Assembly: GCF_900177705.1 (NCBI RefSeq)
Contig: NZ_FXBA01000001.1
Span: forward strand, 434,001-498,000
Reading direction: 5' to 3'
Source of the DNA: Fibrobacter sp. UWB15
GTDB lineage: Bacteria; Fibrobacterota; Fibrobacteria; Fibrobacterales; Fibrobacteraceae
DNA length: 64,000 bases
The translations under genes and the position numbers were made by a program. Each line of letters starts with the position of its first letter. The first letter of the stretch is position 1. The notes under the pieces are model-generated. The model was not told the origin of the DNA. It made no database searches and saw only the letters and a list, made by a program, of their open reading frames with translations. This document shows, piece after piece, positions 16,064-25,295 of this stretch.

Positions 16064-16552
16064 ATGAGTGAGATCCATATCAACTGCCCCCATTGTGGAG
16101 TTTCCTTTGACGCCCAGCTTCATGGTGATTCTGCGAACATGATGGTGTTTTGCTGCGCCCGCTGCAAGACTCCTTTGATGTATTATCATGGTGAGGTCGC
16201 AGAATTGGATCGAGAAGAATTTGCCGGACTCCGTAAAAAGTTGAGCCGCGCCATAGACGCTGTTGTCAGCAACGGCGGTGCCATGGGGGCTGTCGCCGAA
16301 GCCCTCAAGAAGATGGTGGATGCCTCCGAAGCCTTGGCCGAAGAACGTACCGAAAAGGGCGAAAACTTACCCAGCCCGCGCGAAGGATCCGCTCCTTCGG
16401 AATTTGAAAATGTGGCCGAAAAAATCGCTGGCGCCATGGCATCTAACGATGCTGAAAAGGTGCAACCGGCGGTTATTTCGGACGATGTTCTTGCCGATTT
16501 GCAAAAAGACCTCGACGAACTCGATGTCGACAGCTTCTTGGATAAGCTATAG
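16064..16552 (+). CDS. Zinc-ribbon protein of unknown function
   Basis: 162 residues. The N-terminus has CPHCGVSF and, about 20 residues later, CCARCKTPL, giving a CxxC...CxxC zinc ribbon. The rest is acidic and predicted helical, with a DLQKDLDELDVDSFLDKL tail. No enzymatic motif is visible; a scaffold or regulatory role is a guess. It is divergent from mraY, with a 57-bp spacer. Confidence 0.75.
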   Translation: MSEIHINCPHCGVSFDAQLHGDSANMMVFCCARCKTPLMYYHGEVAELDREEFAGLRKKLSRAIDAVVSNGGAMGAVAEALKKMVDASEALAEERTEKGENLPSPREGSAPSEFENVAEKIAGAMASNDAEKVQPAVISDDVLADLQKDLDELDVDSFLDKL

Positions 16553-16560
16553 AATTAAAC

Positions 16561-16609
16561 CTTCTACAGCCAACTTCCTATTGTCTACTTCCTGCTTCCT
16601 ACCGTCTAC
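16561..16609. repeat. Heptad tandem repeat, seven units
   Basis: Seven 7-mers in phase: CTTCTAC, AGCCAAC, TTCCTAT, TGTCTAC, TTCCTGC, TTCCTAC, CGTCTAC. They fill the spacer between the zinc-ribbon gene and the exporter gene. Confidence 0.8.
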
Positions 16610-16614
16610 TAATC

Positions 16615-17241
16615 ATGCTTGAATTCTTTATTGCAGCGCTTGTCGTGGGGATTGCCCCCGGGCCAGATAATTTATTCGTACTTGCCCAAAGTGCTGCCCA
16701 CGGCGCCCGAGCCGGTTTTTGCGTGATTTTGGGGCTTTGCACGGGAATCATGGTGCAGACGGGGCTGCTGGTCGCGGGGGTTTCGGCGCTGGTTGCCGCA
16801 AGCCCGACGGCGTTCTTTGTGATGCAGTGCCTGGGGGCGGCGTACTTGCTGTATTTGGCGTACCGGAGTTTTCAAGTTCGCGCCGGAAACGTGGCTATAG
16901 ATGATGAAAATCATAAGCCCAGCGATGTCGGCCATCCTTCTGCCCGCAAGCTTTACCTGCGCGGAATCATTATGAACATTTCGAACCCGAAGGTGATTCT
17001 CTTTTTGCTGTCGTTTATTCCGCCGGCTGTGCGCTTGGACCGCCCGATTCACCCGAGCCTGCAAATGGCAATCTTTGGCGCAGAATTCATTGTGGCGACC
17101 ATGATTGTGTTCGGTTCGGTCGCCCTGTTGGCTGGCGCCGTTAAGAAGTTCCTGCTGAATAGCCCGAAGGCGAACCGCAACCTCAACTGGTTCAGCGGCT
17201 GCGTGTTCGTACTCTTGGCCGTGGCGCTGTTCTTGGTTTAA
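16615..17241 (+). CDS. LysE/RhtB-family exporter
   Basis: 208 residues with six predicted membrane helices and the family signature GIAPGPDNLFVLAQS near residues 12-26. The family exports amino acids or related small molecules by proton exchange. The substrate cannot be told from sequence. No Shine-Dalgarno is visible; the heptad tract sits directly upstream of the ATG. It is convergent with nrnA. Confidence 0.9.
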   Translation: MLEFFIAALVVGIAPGPDNLFVLAQSAAHGARAGFCVILGLCTGIMVQTGLLVAGVSALVAASPTAFFVMQCLGAAYLLYLAYRSFQVRAGNVAIDDENHKPSDVGHPSARKLYLRGIIMNISNPKVILFLLSFIPPAVRLDRPIHPSLQMAIFGAEFIVATMIVFGSVALLAGAVKKFLLNSPKANRNLNWFSGCVFVLLAVALFLV

Positions 17242-18197
17242 AGCTGTTTTTCTATCAACTTCAGGATTTTTTCAATCGCGACTTCGGGCGCATCGCTGGT
17301 GTCGCCGCCGGCGGCACGGGTGTGGCCGCCTCCGCCGAATTCTTTTGCGATGGCGTTTACATCGACTACATAGTTGCTGCGCAGGCTGATTTTGTACTTC
17401 CCGTTTACGGGATACAAAAGCAAGGCCACTTCGGTGCCGCCGACTTCACGGATGGTGTCAATGACGGTGGAAAGTTCCACGGGCGTGACACCGAAACGTT
17501 CCATGTCTTCGGGCGTAATGTAGCTGTAGACGACCTTGCCGCCTAAACCAAGCTTGCTCTGCTGCATGGCATAGCCCGTAATGAGCGTCTGCTTGTAGGT
17601 GCGGGTGTAGTAAGTCTCATTCACGATTTTTGCGAAGTCGACGCCAGCTTCAATCAGGTCGCCCACCACCTGCATGGTGCGCTTGCCGGTGCAGCTGTAC
17701 TTGAAGGCTCCCGTATCGTGTACAATGCCGAGGTAAAGGGAACTGGCGGTGTCGCGGCTGATTTTAGCCTTGTCGAGGTTTACGTATAGAACCTCGCTTG
17801 CAGAACTTGCTTCGGGCTCCACGAGGTTCAGGGTGCAAAGGTTCAGCGGGTTGCTAATATGGTGGTCGATGTTGATGTTTTTCTTGGCTGACTTGATGCA
17901 TTCGGCGCCGTTCGCGCCCACGCGTTCAAAGCTCGGGGTGTCCATGAGGAAGACGAGGTCGTAGGGCTTGCCGCTGTTACATTCGGCTGTCCAGGCTGAG
18001 TGGGCATCGCTTGCCCCGCGCAAAATCTTGTAGCTGTCGGGGAATTCTTCAAGGAACAAGTCCGCCTGAATGGTGGGGTAGTTGTCCTTGATGTAGTTGT
18101 AAATGCCTGTGGTAGAACCCACGCAATCGCCGTCCGGGCGCACGTGCCCGAAAATGGCTACGGAACTTGCTTCGCTTAAAAATTCATCAATTCTCAT
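17238..18197 (-). CDS. nrnA: NrnA-like nanoRNase / pAp phosphatase
   Basis: 319 residues of the DHH-DHHA1 family. NrnA removes nucleotides from 2-5-mer RNAs and dephosphorylates pAp. The motifs are FGHVRPDGDCVGS near 25, a VFLMDTPS Asp, the signature NIDHHIS near 110, and the DHHA1 glycine-rich end GGGGHTRAAGG near 285. The long frame upstream to 18449 is antisense to the HAD gene and rejected. The ATG at 18197 (MRIDEFL) gives family length. It overlaps the end of the exporter gene by 4 bases. Confidence 0.92.
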   Translation of the reverse strand: MRIDEFLSEASSVAIFGHVRPDGDCVGSTTGIYNYIKDNYPTIQADLFLEEFPDSYKILRGASDAHSAWTAECNSGKPYDLVFLMDTPSFERVGANGAECIKSAKKNINIDHHISNPLNLCTLNLVEPEASSASEVLYVNLDKAKISRDTASSLYLGIVHDTGAFKYSCTGKRTMQVVGDLIEAGVDFAKIVNETYYTRTYKQTLITGYAMQQSKLGLGGKVVYSYITPEDMERFGVTPVELSTVIDTIREVGGTEVALLLYPVNGKYKISLRSNYVVDVNAIAKEFGGGGHTRAAGGDTSDAPEVAIEKILKLIEKQL

Positions 18198-18234
18198 AGT
18201 TGGGAATATAGCAAACATTTCTATATTTTGAACT

Positions 18235-19062
18235 ATGAAACTCTTTTTCACTGATCTTGACGGTACGCTCCTGACCGACGACAAGCGGATTCTCGATGTG
18301 GACATGAAAGCCATCGAGGGAATGCTTGCACGCGGGCACAAGTTGGTGCTCTGCACCGGGCGTCCGCTCACGAGCGCCAAGCAACTGGCGCAAAGGTACG
18401 GCTTCGACAAGCCGGGCTTTTTCCTGGTGAGTTTCAACGGCGGGCTCATTTACGATTACTCCACCGAACAGTCCATTCTGACGCGCTACATTCCGGTAGA
18501 ATCGGTCAAATTCATTATGGATGCGGCCCACAAGGCGGGCATGCACGCGCACACGTACTCGGGCGACCTCGTTGTCTCGGAATACGAGACGGAACAACTC
18601 AAGACGTATTGCCGGCTGATGAAGATGGACTACGTGGTTGTCAAGGATATTCGCGACTACTACGGTGATTTTATCAATGTGGTGGTAAAGCCTCCCATCA
18701 AGGTGAATATCATTACGCCGTTTAATCACGATAGCCTGCTCGATTTTCGCGCCGAGATGCGCAAGACCACGGCGGGCAAGCTCTTTGACGTGTTCAGCAA
18801 GCCCGAAATGCTCGAATTTTCGCACATGCAGTCCAACAAGGGCGATGCGGTGCGTTTTATGGCCGATTTTTACAAGGTCCCGCTTTCGGATACCATCGCC
18901 GTGGGCGACGAAGAAAACGACTGCCCCATGATCGAGGCCGCAGGTGTAGGAATTGCCATGGCGAACGCTTCCGATGTGGCTAAATCGGTGGCCGACTATG
19001 TCACAAAAGCGGACAACAACCACGGTGGAATTGCCGAAATTATCCAAAAATTCGTGATTTAG
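18235..19062 (+). CDS. Cof-type HAD phosphatase
   Basis: 275 residues. Motif I DLDGTLLTDD at the N-terminus, motif II CTGRP near 40, motif III Lys in the NKGDAVRF region near 200, and motif IV GDEENDCPMIEAAG near 223 are intact. The Cof cap domain lies between motifs II and III. Such enzymes hydrolyse sugar phosphates, flavin precursors or related small phosphates; the substrate is unknown. It is divergent from nrnA with a 37-bp spacer. Confidence 0.92.
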   Translation: MKLFFTDLDGTLLTDDKRILDVDMKAIEGMLARGHKLVLCTGRPLTSAKQLAQRYGFDKPGFFLVSFNGGLIYDYSTEQSILTRYIPVESVKFIMDAAHKAGMHAHTYSGDLVVSEYETEQLKTYCRLMKMDYVVVKDIRDYYGDFINVVVKPPIKVNIITPFNHDSLLDFRAEMRKTTAGKLFDVFSKPEMLEFSHMQSNKGDAVRFMADFYKVPLSDTIAVGDEENDCPMIEAAGVGIAMANASDVAKSVADYVTKADNNHGGIAEIIQKFVI

Positions 19063-19079
19063 TCACTTTTACCACAAAT

Positions 19080-19094
19080 ATTCCAATTTGGAAT
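19080..19094. promoter_or_regulatory. Perfect palindrome upstream of the cyclic-di-GMP operon
   Basis: ATTCCAATTTGGAAT has seven-base arms around one base, 85 bp before the FIST-GGDEF start. ATTCCAAGTT words at the outer ends of the two ~375-bp repeats are similar. A transcription-factor site is plausible. Confidence 0.4.
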
Positions 19095-19178
19095 AAATAG
19101 GGTAACTTTTTTCGAACGTAATGCACTTCTTTGTAGTATCTTCTATATTGATACATATTATAGGGATATCTCAGAGAC

Positions 19179-21056
19179 ATGAAACAATTCCAGTTCGATT
19201 ACCACAGTATCACTACGTTAAAACGCGACCTTGACAAGATTAGTCTCTGGTGTAAATCACGAGTGTTTTCTCATGTGGTATTCCAGATTTATTCGAACTC
19301 CATGGATCGTGGGCAGATAGACCTGGTTTGTGACGTCATTTCGCAGAATTTTCCGGATTCCATTTACATGGGTTGTTCCACGGCTGGCAACATTGTGGAT
19401 GGGCATATATCAAATGCCGAAATTTCCGTTGTCTGTACGATTTTTGAATATCCTACGACTCAGCTAAAATTGCTGCAGTATACGATGGATGCGGACAATG
19501 CCGTTGATGTGGTTGGCAGTATTAAAGAAGAAATCAAGGCGAATCCGTGGGTGAAGGCGGTTGAACTGCAGCTGACGACTCTTGGTGTTTCTATGACACC
19601 GTTTTGCGATGCGTTCAAGGATGTGGACCCCTCGATTGCGATTTTTGGCGGTGGCGCCATTAATCCGAGTCTGACAAGTACGGAAACATGCGTGTTTTCG
19701 AATGTGGGCGGGTATTCAGGAAAGGGTGTCCTAGTACTTTTGATGGGAGGTGAAGACTTCTTTGTCTATACCACCCATGTGATTGGCTGGAAACCCCTTG
19801 GCCGTGAATTTGTGGTGACAAAAGCGAAGGGGCCGGTGCTGTATGAACTGAATGGCGAGCCCGCTTATGAAGTCTATCACCGCTATTTGAATATCCAGAA
19901 TGACGAACACTTCATTTACAACACGCTGGAATTCCCGTTGTTCTACAAGCGCAATGGAATTGACATCATGCGTGCGCCGGTAGCCTGTAACGAAGATGGT
20001 TCCGTAGTCATGTCGTCGGATATCGAAGAAGGCGTGAAGGTGCGCCTTGCTTATGGCGACCCGTGGACAATTCTTGCAAGTGTCCGAAAAGACGGCCGTA
20101 ATATAGGGGTGTTTAGCCCTGAAATAATCAAGGCGTTTTCTTGTGTAGTACGTCGAATCTTTTGGGGCAAAGAAGAAATCAGTAGTGAAACGCTCCCGCT
20201 GCAGAGCATTGCGTTTACTTCGGGTTTTTATTCCTCTAGCGAATTCTTGCGCACGGGCTGTTGCGTGAACCAGCACAATGCGACTCTTGTGATTGCAGGA
20301 ATGCGCGAAGGCAAGGGTGGGGAACGTTATGATTTCGAAATGCCCGAGGAGGCGTTCTCGGGCAAGGTTTCCATGATTAACCGTCTGGCGACTTTTATCG
20401 ATGTGACGGCACAGGAGCAAGCCGAAACTTACGCGAAACTGCAGTTGACCTCTATTACGGATTCCTTGGCGGAGGTGTTTAACCGTGGCGAAATTCAACG
20501 CCGAATTACCCAGTGCGTGACGTCAGGACGACCTGCCTGCCTTGTAATGTTCGATATCGACAATTTTAAACAAATTAACGATACCTGGGGCCACAAGGAA
20601 GGTGATAACGTTATTCAAGAAATCAGCCGTCTTTTGAGAAGAGTTGCCGATGAAACCGGATTATCCGGGGTCGATGCGGCTGGCTTTAATATGACTGATT
20701 TTGAGGGGATGTGTGCAAAGGAATACGAACTTCATGGTGGAGACTCTTTACAGCCTGTTCCTGTGATTCTGAATGTAAAATCTCCCATTGGCCGTTGGGG
20801 TGGTGAAGAATTCATGGTGCTTTTGCAGGATTCTTCGTTAAAAACGGCTATAGATTTTGCTGATAGGGTGCGTGTCGCGTTCAATGATATTACATTTGAA
20901 AAAGCTGGACGTCGTTCCGTGAGTGCAGGTGTAATTGAACTTCGGAAGGGCGAAAGCGCTGATGCCGCAATCGTTCGCGTTGACAAGGCTCTTTATAGAG
21001 CCAAGAAAAACGGCAAGAACTGCGTTGTGGTGTCTGAAGGAGAAAATGATGGATAG
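19179..21056 (+). CDS. FIST-sensor diguanylate cyclase
   Basis: 625 residues, cytoplasmic. The FIST N domain (about 30-215; YMGCSTAGNI near 65, FGGGAINPS near 158) and FIST C domain (about 220-375) form a small-ligand sensor. A GGDEF domain follows (about 430-620) with FDIDNFKQINDTWGHKEGD and an intact active site GRWGGEEF. Two oddities: the inhibitory RxxD site is replaced by NVKS, so product feedback is probably absent, and about 30-40 extra residues sit just before the GGEEF hairpin. The gene overlaps the next one by 11 bases. Confidence 0.92.
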   Translation: MKQFQFDYHSITTLKRDLDKISLWCKSRVFSHVVFQIYSNSMDRGQIDLVCDVISQNFPDSIYMGCSTAGNIVDGHISNAEISVVCTIFEYPTTQLKLLQYTMDADNAVDVVGSIKEEIKANPWVKAVELQLTTLGVSMTPFCDAFKDVDPSIAIFGGGAINPSLTSTETCVFSNVGGYSGKGVLVLLMGGEDFFVYTTHVIGWKPLGREFVVTKAKGPVLYELNGEPAYEVYHRYLNIQNDEHFIYNTLEFPLFYKRNGIDIMRAPVACNEDGSVVMSSDIEEGVKVRLAYGDPWTILASVRKDGRNIGVFSPEIIKAFSCVVRRIFWGKEEISSETLPLQSIAFTSGFYSSSEFLRTGCCVNQHNATLVIAGMREGKGGERYDFEMPEEAFSGKVSMINRLATFIDVTAQEQAETYAKLQLTSITDSLAEVFNRGEIQRRITQCVTSGRPACLVMFDIDNFKQINDTWGHKEGDNVIQEISRLLRRVADETGLSGVDAAGFNMTDFEGMCAKEYELHGGDSLQPVPVILNVKSPIGRWGGEEFMVLLQDSSLKTAIDFADRVRVAFNDITFEKAGRRSVSAGVIELRKGESADAAIVRVDKALYRAKKNGKNCVVVSEGENDG

Positions 21057-22704
21057 CGTTGTCAAAGCGAAAATTGATTCCTTGTATGAGGCTTTTTCGG
21101 TACTTGCGAATGGGGCATACATCTATGTTACCGATATGAGAACAGATTGGACCCGCTGGTCTAAAGAGGCTGTTCACTATTTTGGCTTACCTGACGAATA
21201 TATGCAGGGGGTAGCTTATGCCTGGATGGAAAAAATCCACCCGGATGATCGCGCCGCCTATAAAGAAAATATTGACAAGGTCATGTCCGGCCAGATGAAC
21301 GAACATAATCTTCAGTATCGCGTGTTGACAAAAAGTGGCCGCTACATTGTTTGCACCTGTCGAGGTGTTCTGCTCCGTGACGAACACGGAAACCCGAACT
21401 ACTTTGGCGGAATGATCAAGAACAATGACACCCTAAGCTATTATGACGATGTTTCCAACATGAGAAGCCTTTATGGTTTTTTGGAAGACATGCAGTCGAC
21501 GAGTTGGCGTGGTAAAAGCCTGCAGGTGATGATTTTGGGCATTAATGATTTTTCTCGTCTGAATGAAATTTACGGCTACACGTTCGGAAACCGCGTGCTC
21601 CAGGAATTTTCAAAGATGATCAAGGTCGAGGCCCATGGCCTGGGTGATTGGTACCGAATGGATGGAACCAAGTTTGCTATTGTCTGCCAGAAAGCCTCTG
21701 TTGAAGACCTGAAAAAACTGTACAAACGTATCCAGTACAATTCCCTTCATGATTTTAATGTGGATGGAACTCGCGTAGTTCTTTCGTTTGTCGCAGGAGC
21801 CATCAACCTCGAAAAATTCGATGTCAGCGTAGAAACCGTTTATTCTTGCCTGCGCTTTGCCTATTACGAATCCAAGAATAATCACTTGGGTGAGTTGTAT
21901 ATTCTTAAGAACGACGTAAACGACGACAAGCGTTTCGCCATCGAGCGTATCAATGTGATTCGCAATAGCATCGTGAATCATTGCGATGGGTTCTACTTGT
22001 GCTACCAGCCGATTGTGGACGCCAACAGCGAAAAGATTATTGGCGCCGAGGCTTTGATCCGTTGGAAAAATGAGGAGTACGGCGTTGTACCTCCGGTAGA
22101 ATTTGTCGATATTTTGGAACAAGATAATTTGTTCCCGGAACTGGGTAAGTGGATTCTAAGGACTGCAATCAAGGATGCAAAAGTAATCCTTGAATCGTAC
22201 CCGGGGTTTGTAATCAACGTGAACCTTTCGTACACGCAGCTAGAAAAGCCTGACTTTGTCGAGAACGTGCTTTCTATTCTGGAAGAGGAATCGTTCCCGC
22301 CGCAGAACCTGTGCCTGGAAATTACGGAGCGTTGCCGCCTTTTGGACATGGCTCTTCTTAAAGACATCTTTACGCGGCTGCGCAATAAGGGTGTCAAGGT
22401 GGCGCTCGATGACTTCGGTACCGGCTTCAGCTCTATTGGCGTGTTGCGTGAACTGCCGGTGACTACGGTGAAAATCGACCGCAGCTTTGTCATGAATATC
22501 GAACAGGATACTTCTGACCAGAAGACTGTTCGTTTTATTTCGGAACTGGCGGATTCTTTCTCGTCGTCGGTAACTGCAGAAGGTATCGAAACGCCCGAAA
22601 TGCGAGAATTCCTGCTGCGATTCAAGGTCAAGAGCCTGCAGGGGTTCTACTACTCGAAACCGCTGCCGGTTGACGAGTTCATGGCCAAGTACGTGAATGT
22701 GTAG
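21046..22704 (+). CDS. PAS-GGDEF-EAL cyclic-di-GMP phosphodiesterase
   Basis: 552 residues. A PAS/PAC module (about 1-130; HPDDRAAYKENI, LQYRVLTKSGRYI) is followed by a degenerate GGDEF (YRMDGTKFAIV in place of RYGGDEF, so not a cyclase). The EAL domain (about 305-550) keeps EALIRW, NVNLS, EITE, DDFGTG, KIDR, AEGIE and QGFYYSKPLP, so it should hydrolyse c-di-GMP. The start is ATGATG at 21046 with GGAG eight bases upstream, inside the end of the cyclase gene. The pair makes and degrades the same messenger and is translationally coupled. Confidence 0.93.
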   Translation: MMDSVVKAKIDSLYEAFSVLANGAYIYVTDMRTDWTRWSKEAVHYFGLPDEYMQGVAYAWMEKIHPDDRAAYKENIDKVMSGQMNEHNLQYRVLTKSGRYIVCTCRGVLLRDEHGNPNYFGGMIKNNDTLSYYDDVSNMRSLYGFLEDMQSTSWRGKSLQVMILGINDFSRLNEIYGYTFGNRVLQEFSKMIKVEAHGLGDWYRMDGTKFAIVCQKASVEDLKKLYKRIQYNSLHDFNVDGTRVVLSFVAGAINLEKFDVSVETVYSCLRFAYYESKNNHLGELYILKNDVNDDKRFAIERINVIRNSIVNHCDGFYLCYQPIVDANSEKIIGAEALIRWKNEEYGVVPPVEFVDILEQDNLFPELGKWILRTAIKDAKVILESYPGFVINVNLSYTQLEKPDFVENVLSILEEESFPPQNLCLEITERCRLLDMALLKDIFTRLRNKGVKVALDDFGTGFSSIGVLRELPVTTVKIDRSFVMNIEQDTSDQKTVRFISELADSFSSSVTAEGIETPEMREFLLRFKVKSLQGFYYSKPLPVDEFMAKYVNV

Positions 22705-22763
22705 GTGTCTGCGGCACAATGTGGAATGTGTAATGTGCTATTAATACACATTTCACGCTACTC

Positions 22764-22791
22764 ACTAATAACTAGTAACTGGTAATTATTA
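22764..22791. repeat. Heptad tandem repeat (ACTAGTA type)
   Basis: Four 7-mers ACTAATA, ACTAGTA, ACTGGTA, ATTATTA lie between the phosphodiesterase and the GT39-type gene. Confidence 0.6.
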
Positions 22792-22805
22792 GTTATATTT
22801 ACGGC

Positions 22806-25295
22806 ATGAAGAATATTCTTGAACGTCTGGGCATTGGCCGCAGGCATTTTGCTGTAATTGGAATTACGCTTGCCGTTCTGGTAGTCGCGTTCCTTATTTT
22901 CAATAATTTGACCGTTTCTTACGCTAGGCGTTGGGATATCGATTGGGGTTACTACTCCATCCTTTTGACTTTCATTCTGCTGATTGTGGGTGTGTTGGTC
23001 AACATTCCAGTCATTGCGCAAGGGTGGAAGGGCTTTAAGCCTTCGGGTAAAAGTATTTGTGCCTTTGCTGGCATTGCGCTTGTGTTTTCGGTATTCATGT
23101 TCGGGAACATCAGCAATACGCACCGTGTTTTGAGTGACGAAACGAGCTGGGAGTCCATGGGACTCCAGATGTATTTTCAGCATACGGGCGGAATCTGTAA
23201 CGAGGGTGTATGGACCGATGGTGTGCTGGATTGCAAAACCGAAGTGAATAACTTCAAGGGCAAAGCTCTCGGATTTGTGTATTCCTTGGTGTTCAACTTT
23301 ATGGAACCCAACCGCGATACAGCCCTGTTGGTCAACTTTCCGTTCTACTTGCTGAGCCTTCTGTTCTTTTTCTTTGCGCTTTCCAAGTGGTTCAAGAATG
23401 AATGGGCGGCTCTAGCTGCGACGGCCTTCTTGGGCGGCATGCCGATTTACCTTTTGCAGGCCCGTTCGGCATCTACCGAAGTGCTGTATATATTCCTGCT
23501 TGCTGTCCTTATGGCGTGGTATGCCTTTGTGCCGGCAAACAAGGTGAACTGGAAACATTTCTTGCTTACGGTGCCGCTGCTTGGTTTTTTTGCCCAGACT
23601 AGGCAGGAAACGGTGTTTGCCTTTATTCCGTTCGCTCTTTACTATTACAAGTATTTCTTTGAAAAGGCTCACAGGCTTCCGCTGTTTGTGGCGGCTGTGA
23701 TTGCCGTGAGCTGGCCCTCGGTGAATACGATGGCGGCTTACCGTGGCTACGATTTCCAGGGTGGGGAACACGCAGCCCATTCGCTAGAAAATTTCTGGTT
23801 CAACTTGAAGACGAATATAGAAGTGATGATGAATCTAGACCAGGATCCGTCTTTTGGCGGCATTATGCAGAATCCCTTCTATACGACTTTTACGATTATT
23901 CTGCTTGTCTCTACGGTCTGGCTATTATTCCGCCTGATTTATTCTCGCCGCTATTGGCGCGGTGCCTTGCTTGGCGTTCTGTTCTGCCTGCAGATCTTTG
24001 TGATTCTTTTGAATGTGTCGGGTACGTTCACTATCGATATTAACCAGCGTTACGTGCTGGTGGCGCTTCCGCTTTTTGCCCTGATTATGGCGCTCGGCCT
24101 ATATGATGCGCTAGCGTTTACCACGAAGATGAAGCCTGAGGCGGCTGGAAAGATTATCCTCGCGGTTTCGGTAGCTCTTTCGGTGGGCCTCATGATTTAC
24201 CATGGGGATAGCTACCGCCACAATATGCTCTATTACAAGAATAAGTTGCTGGGCGAAGAAGACTACCTCGACAAGGCTCTTGAAAGCTACCCGAAAAATT
24301 CCATCTTTATTTATGCTCGCCCTTGGCAGATGCTTGCTTCGGGACACAGTTCGTTCAGTGAACGCTCCTTTATGAGTTGGGATAACGAAACCTTTGCCAA
24401 GTGGCAGCAGGTGTCGGGCGGAAACATTTACATGGTGCGCGGTCAGGACGGCTATGGCGAACTCAACCGTAAGTCCCGTGTGGTGGGTTTCAAGACGACT
24501 GACCAGGTGGACGAAATCTTGAACGACTACAAGAGCGAACGTGTTTTGATTGAACCGAAACTCTTTGGCTATCCTTTGGCGATTTACAAGATTTCGGCCA
24601 AAAAGGGCGTGTCTACCTACTTGCAGAATTTCTTTGTGAGCGATATGGAAAATAATGCCATGATCGTGAACAAGCGTTTCCCCGAAACGATTACTTATTC
24701 TTATTCCTTGAATGGGGAATTGCAGGAAGAACTGATGCTTTCGTTGCCGTCGGATACGTTGCTGCTGGATTCGACCAAGATTAAGGCTGGCATGAACCGC
24801 GTGACTTTCGAATGTGTCATGCCCGATGCAGATACCCTTAAGCTTGTGAAGGATTTCTTTGTGAAATCGCCTGAGGTGTTGCTGCTTTCTGAACTGAAGA
24901 TGGAAAGCTTTGAACAGGCTTGGGGACAGCCCCAGAAGAACGCTTCGGTAGAACATCATAAGATTACGATTGACAAGGAAATCTTCCGTTACGGAATCGG
25001 GTCACACGCTCCTTCGTTTATGAAGTTCCAGTTGCCTCGGGCTTTTGATACCTTCTATGCCACCATCGGTCTTGATGACGAAAGTGTGGGCGGCGATGGA
25101 GTCTCCTTTATTGTGCTGGGCGATGATCGGGAACTCTTCCGCAGCAAGCGCATGTATTCCACCGAAAAGCAGAGAATATCTGTTGACGTCAGTGGTGTGC
25201 GCATCTTGGAATTGCGCCTAGATGAAGGCGATAAGCACGATAAGGATTACGACCACGGAGACTGGGCGAATGCCTGGCTGGAGGCTAATCATTGA
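22806..25295 (+). CDS. GT39-like membrane glycosyltransferase with C-terminal NPCBM-type domain
   Basis: 829 residues. About 12 membrane helices occupy 15-460, with the acidic first-loop motif SDETSWESMG near 112 and LLARS-type loops as in ArnT/PMT-type polyprenyl-phosphate sugar transferases. A periplasmic part follows. The last ~120 residues (ITIDKEIFRYGIGSHAPSFMKFQL, FYATIGLDDE, LRLDEGDKHDKDYDHGDWANAWLE) match the NPCBM beta-sandwich thought to bind carbohydrate. It likely adds a lipid-carried sugar to an envelope acceptor. The stop overlaps the TTG start of the next gene (TTGA). Confidence 0.85.
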   Translation: MKNILERLGIGRRHFAVIGITLAVLVVAFLIFNNLTVSYARRWDIDWGYYSILLTFILLIVGVLVNIPVIAQGWKGFKPSGKSICAFAGIALVFSVFMFGNISNTHRVLSDETSWESMGLQMYFQHTGGICNEGVWTDGVLDCKTEVNNFKGKALGFVYSLVFNFMEPNRDTALLVNFPFYLLSLLFFFFALSKWFKNEWAALAATAFLGGMPIYLLQARSASTEVLYIFLLAVLMAWYAFVPANKVNWKHFLLTVPLLGFFAQTRQETVFAFIPFALYYYKYFFEKAHRLPLFVAAVIAVSWPSVNTMAAYRGYDFQGGEHAAHSLENFWFNLKTNIEVMMNLDQDPSFGGIMQNPFYTTFTIILLVSTVWLLFRLIYSRRYWRGALLGVLFCLQIFVILLNVSGTFTIDINQRYVLVALPLFALIMALGLYDALAFTTKMKPEAAGKIILAVSVALSVGLMIYHGDSYRHNMLYYKNKLLGEEDYLDKALESYPKNSIFIYARPWQMLASGHSSFSERSFMSWDNETFAKWQQVSGGNIYMVRGQDGYGELNRKSRVVGFKTTDQVDEILNDYKSERVLIEPKLFGYPLAIYKISAKKGVSTYLQNFFVSDMENNAMIVNKRFPETITYSYSLNGELQEELMLSLPSDTLLLDSTKIKAGMNRVTFECVMPDADTLKLVKDFFVKSPEVLLLSELKMESFEQAWGQPQKNASVEHHKITIDKEIFRYGIGSHAPSFMKFQLPRAFDTFYATIGLDDESVGGDGVSFIVLGDDRELFRSKRMYSTEKQRISVDVSGVRILELRLDEGDKHDKDYDHGDWANAWLEANH

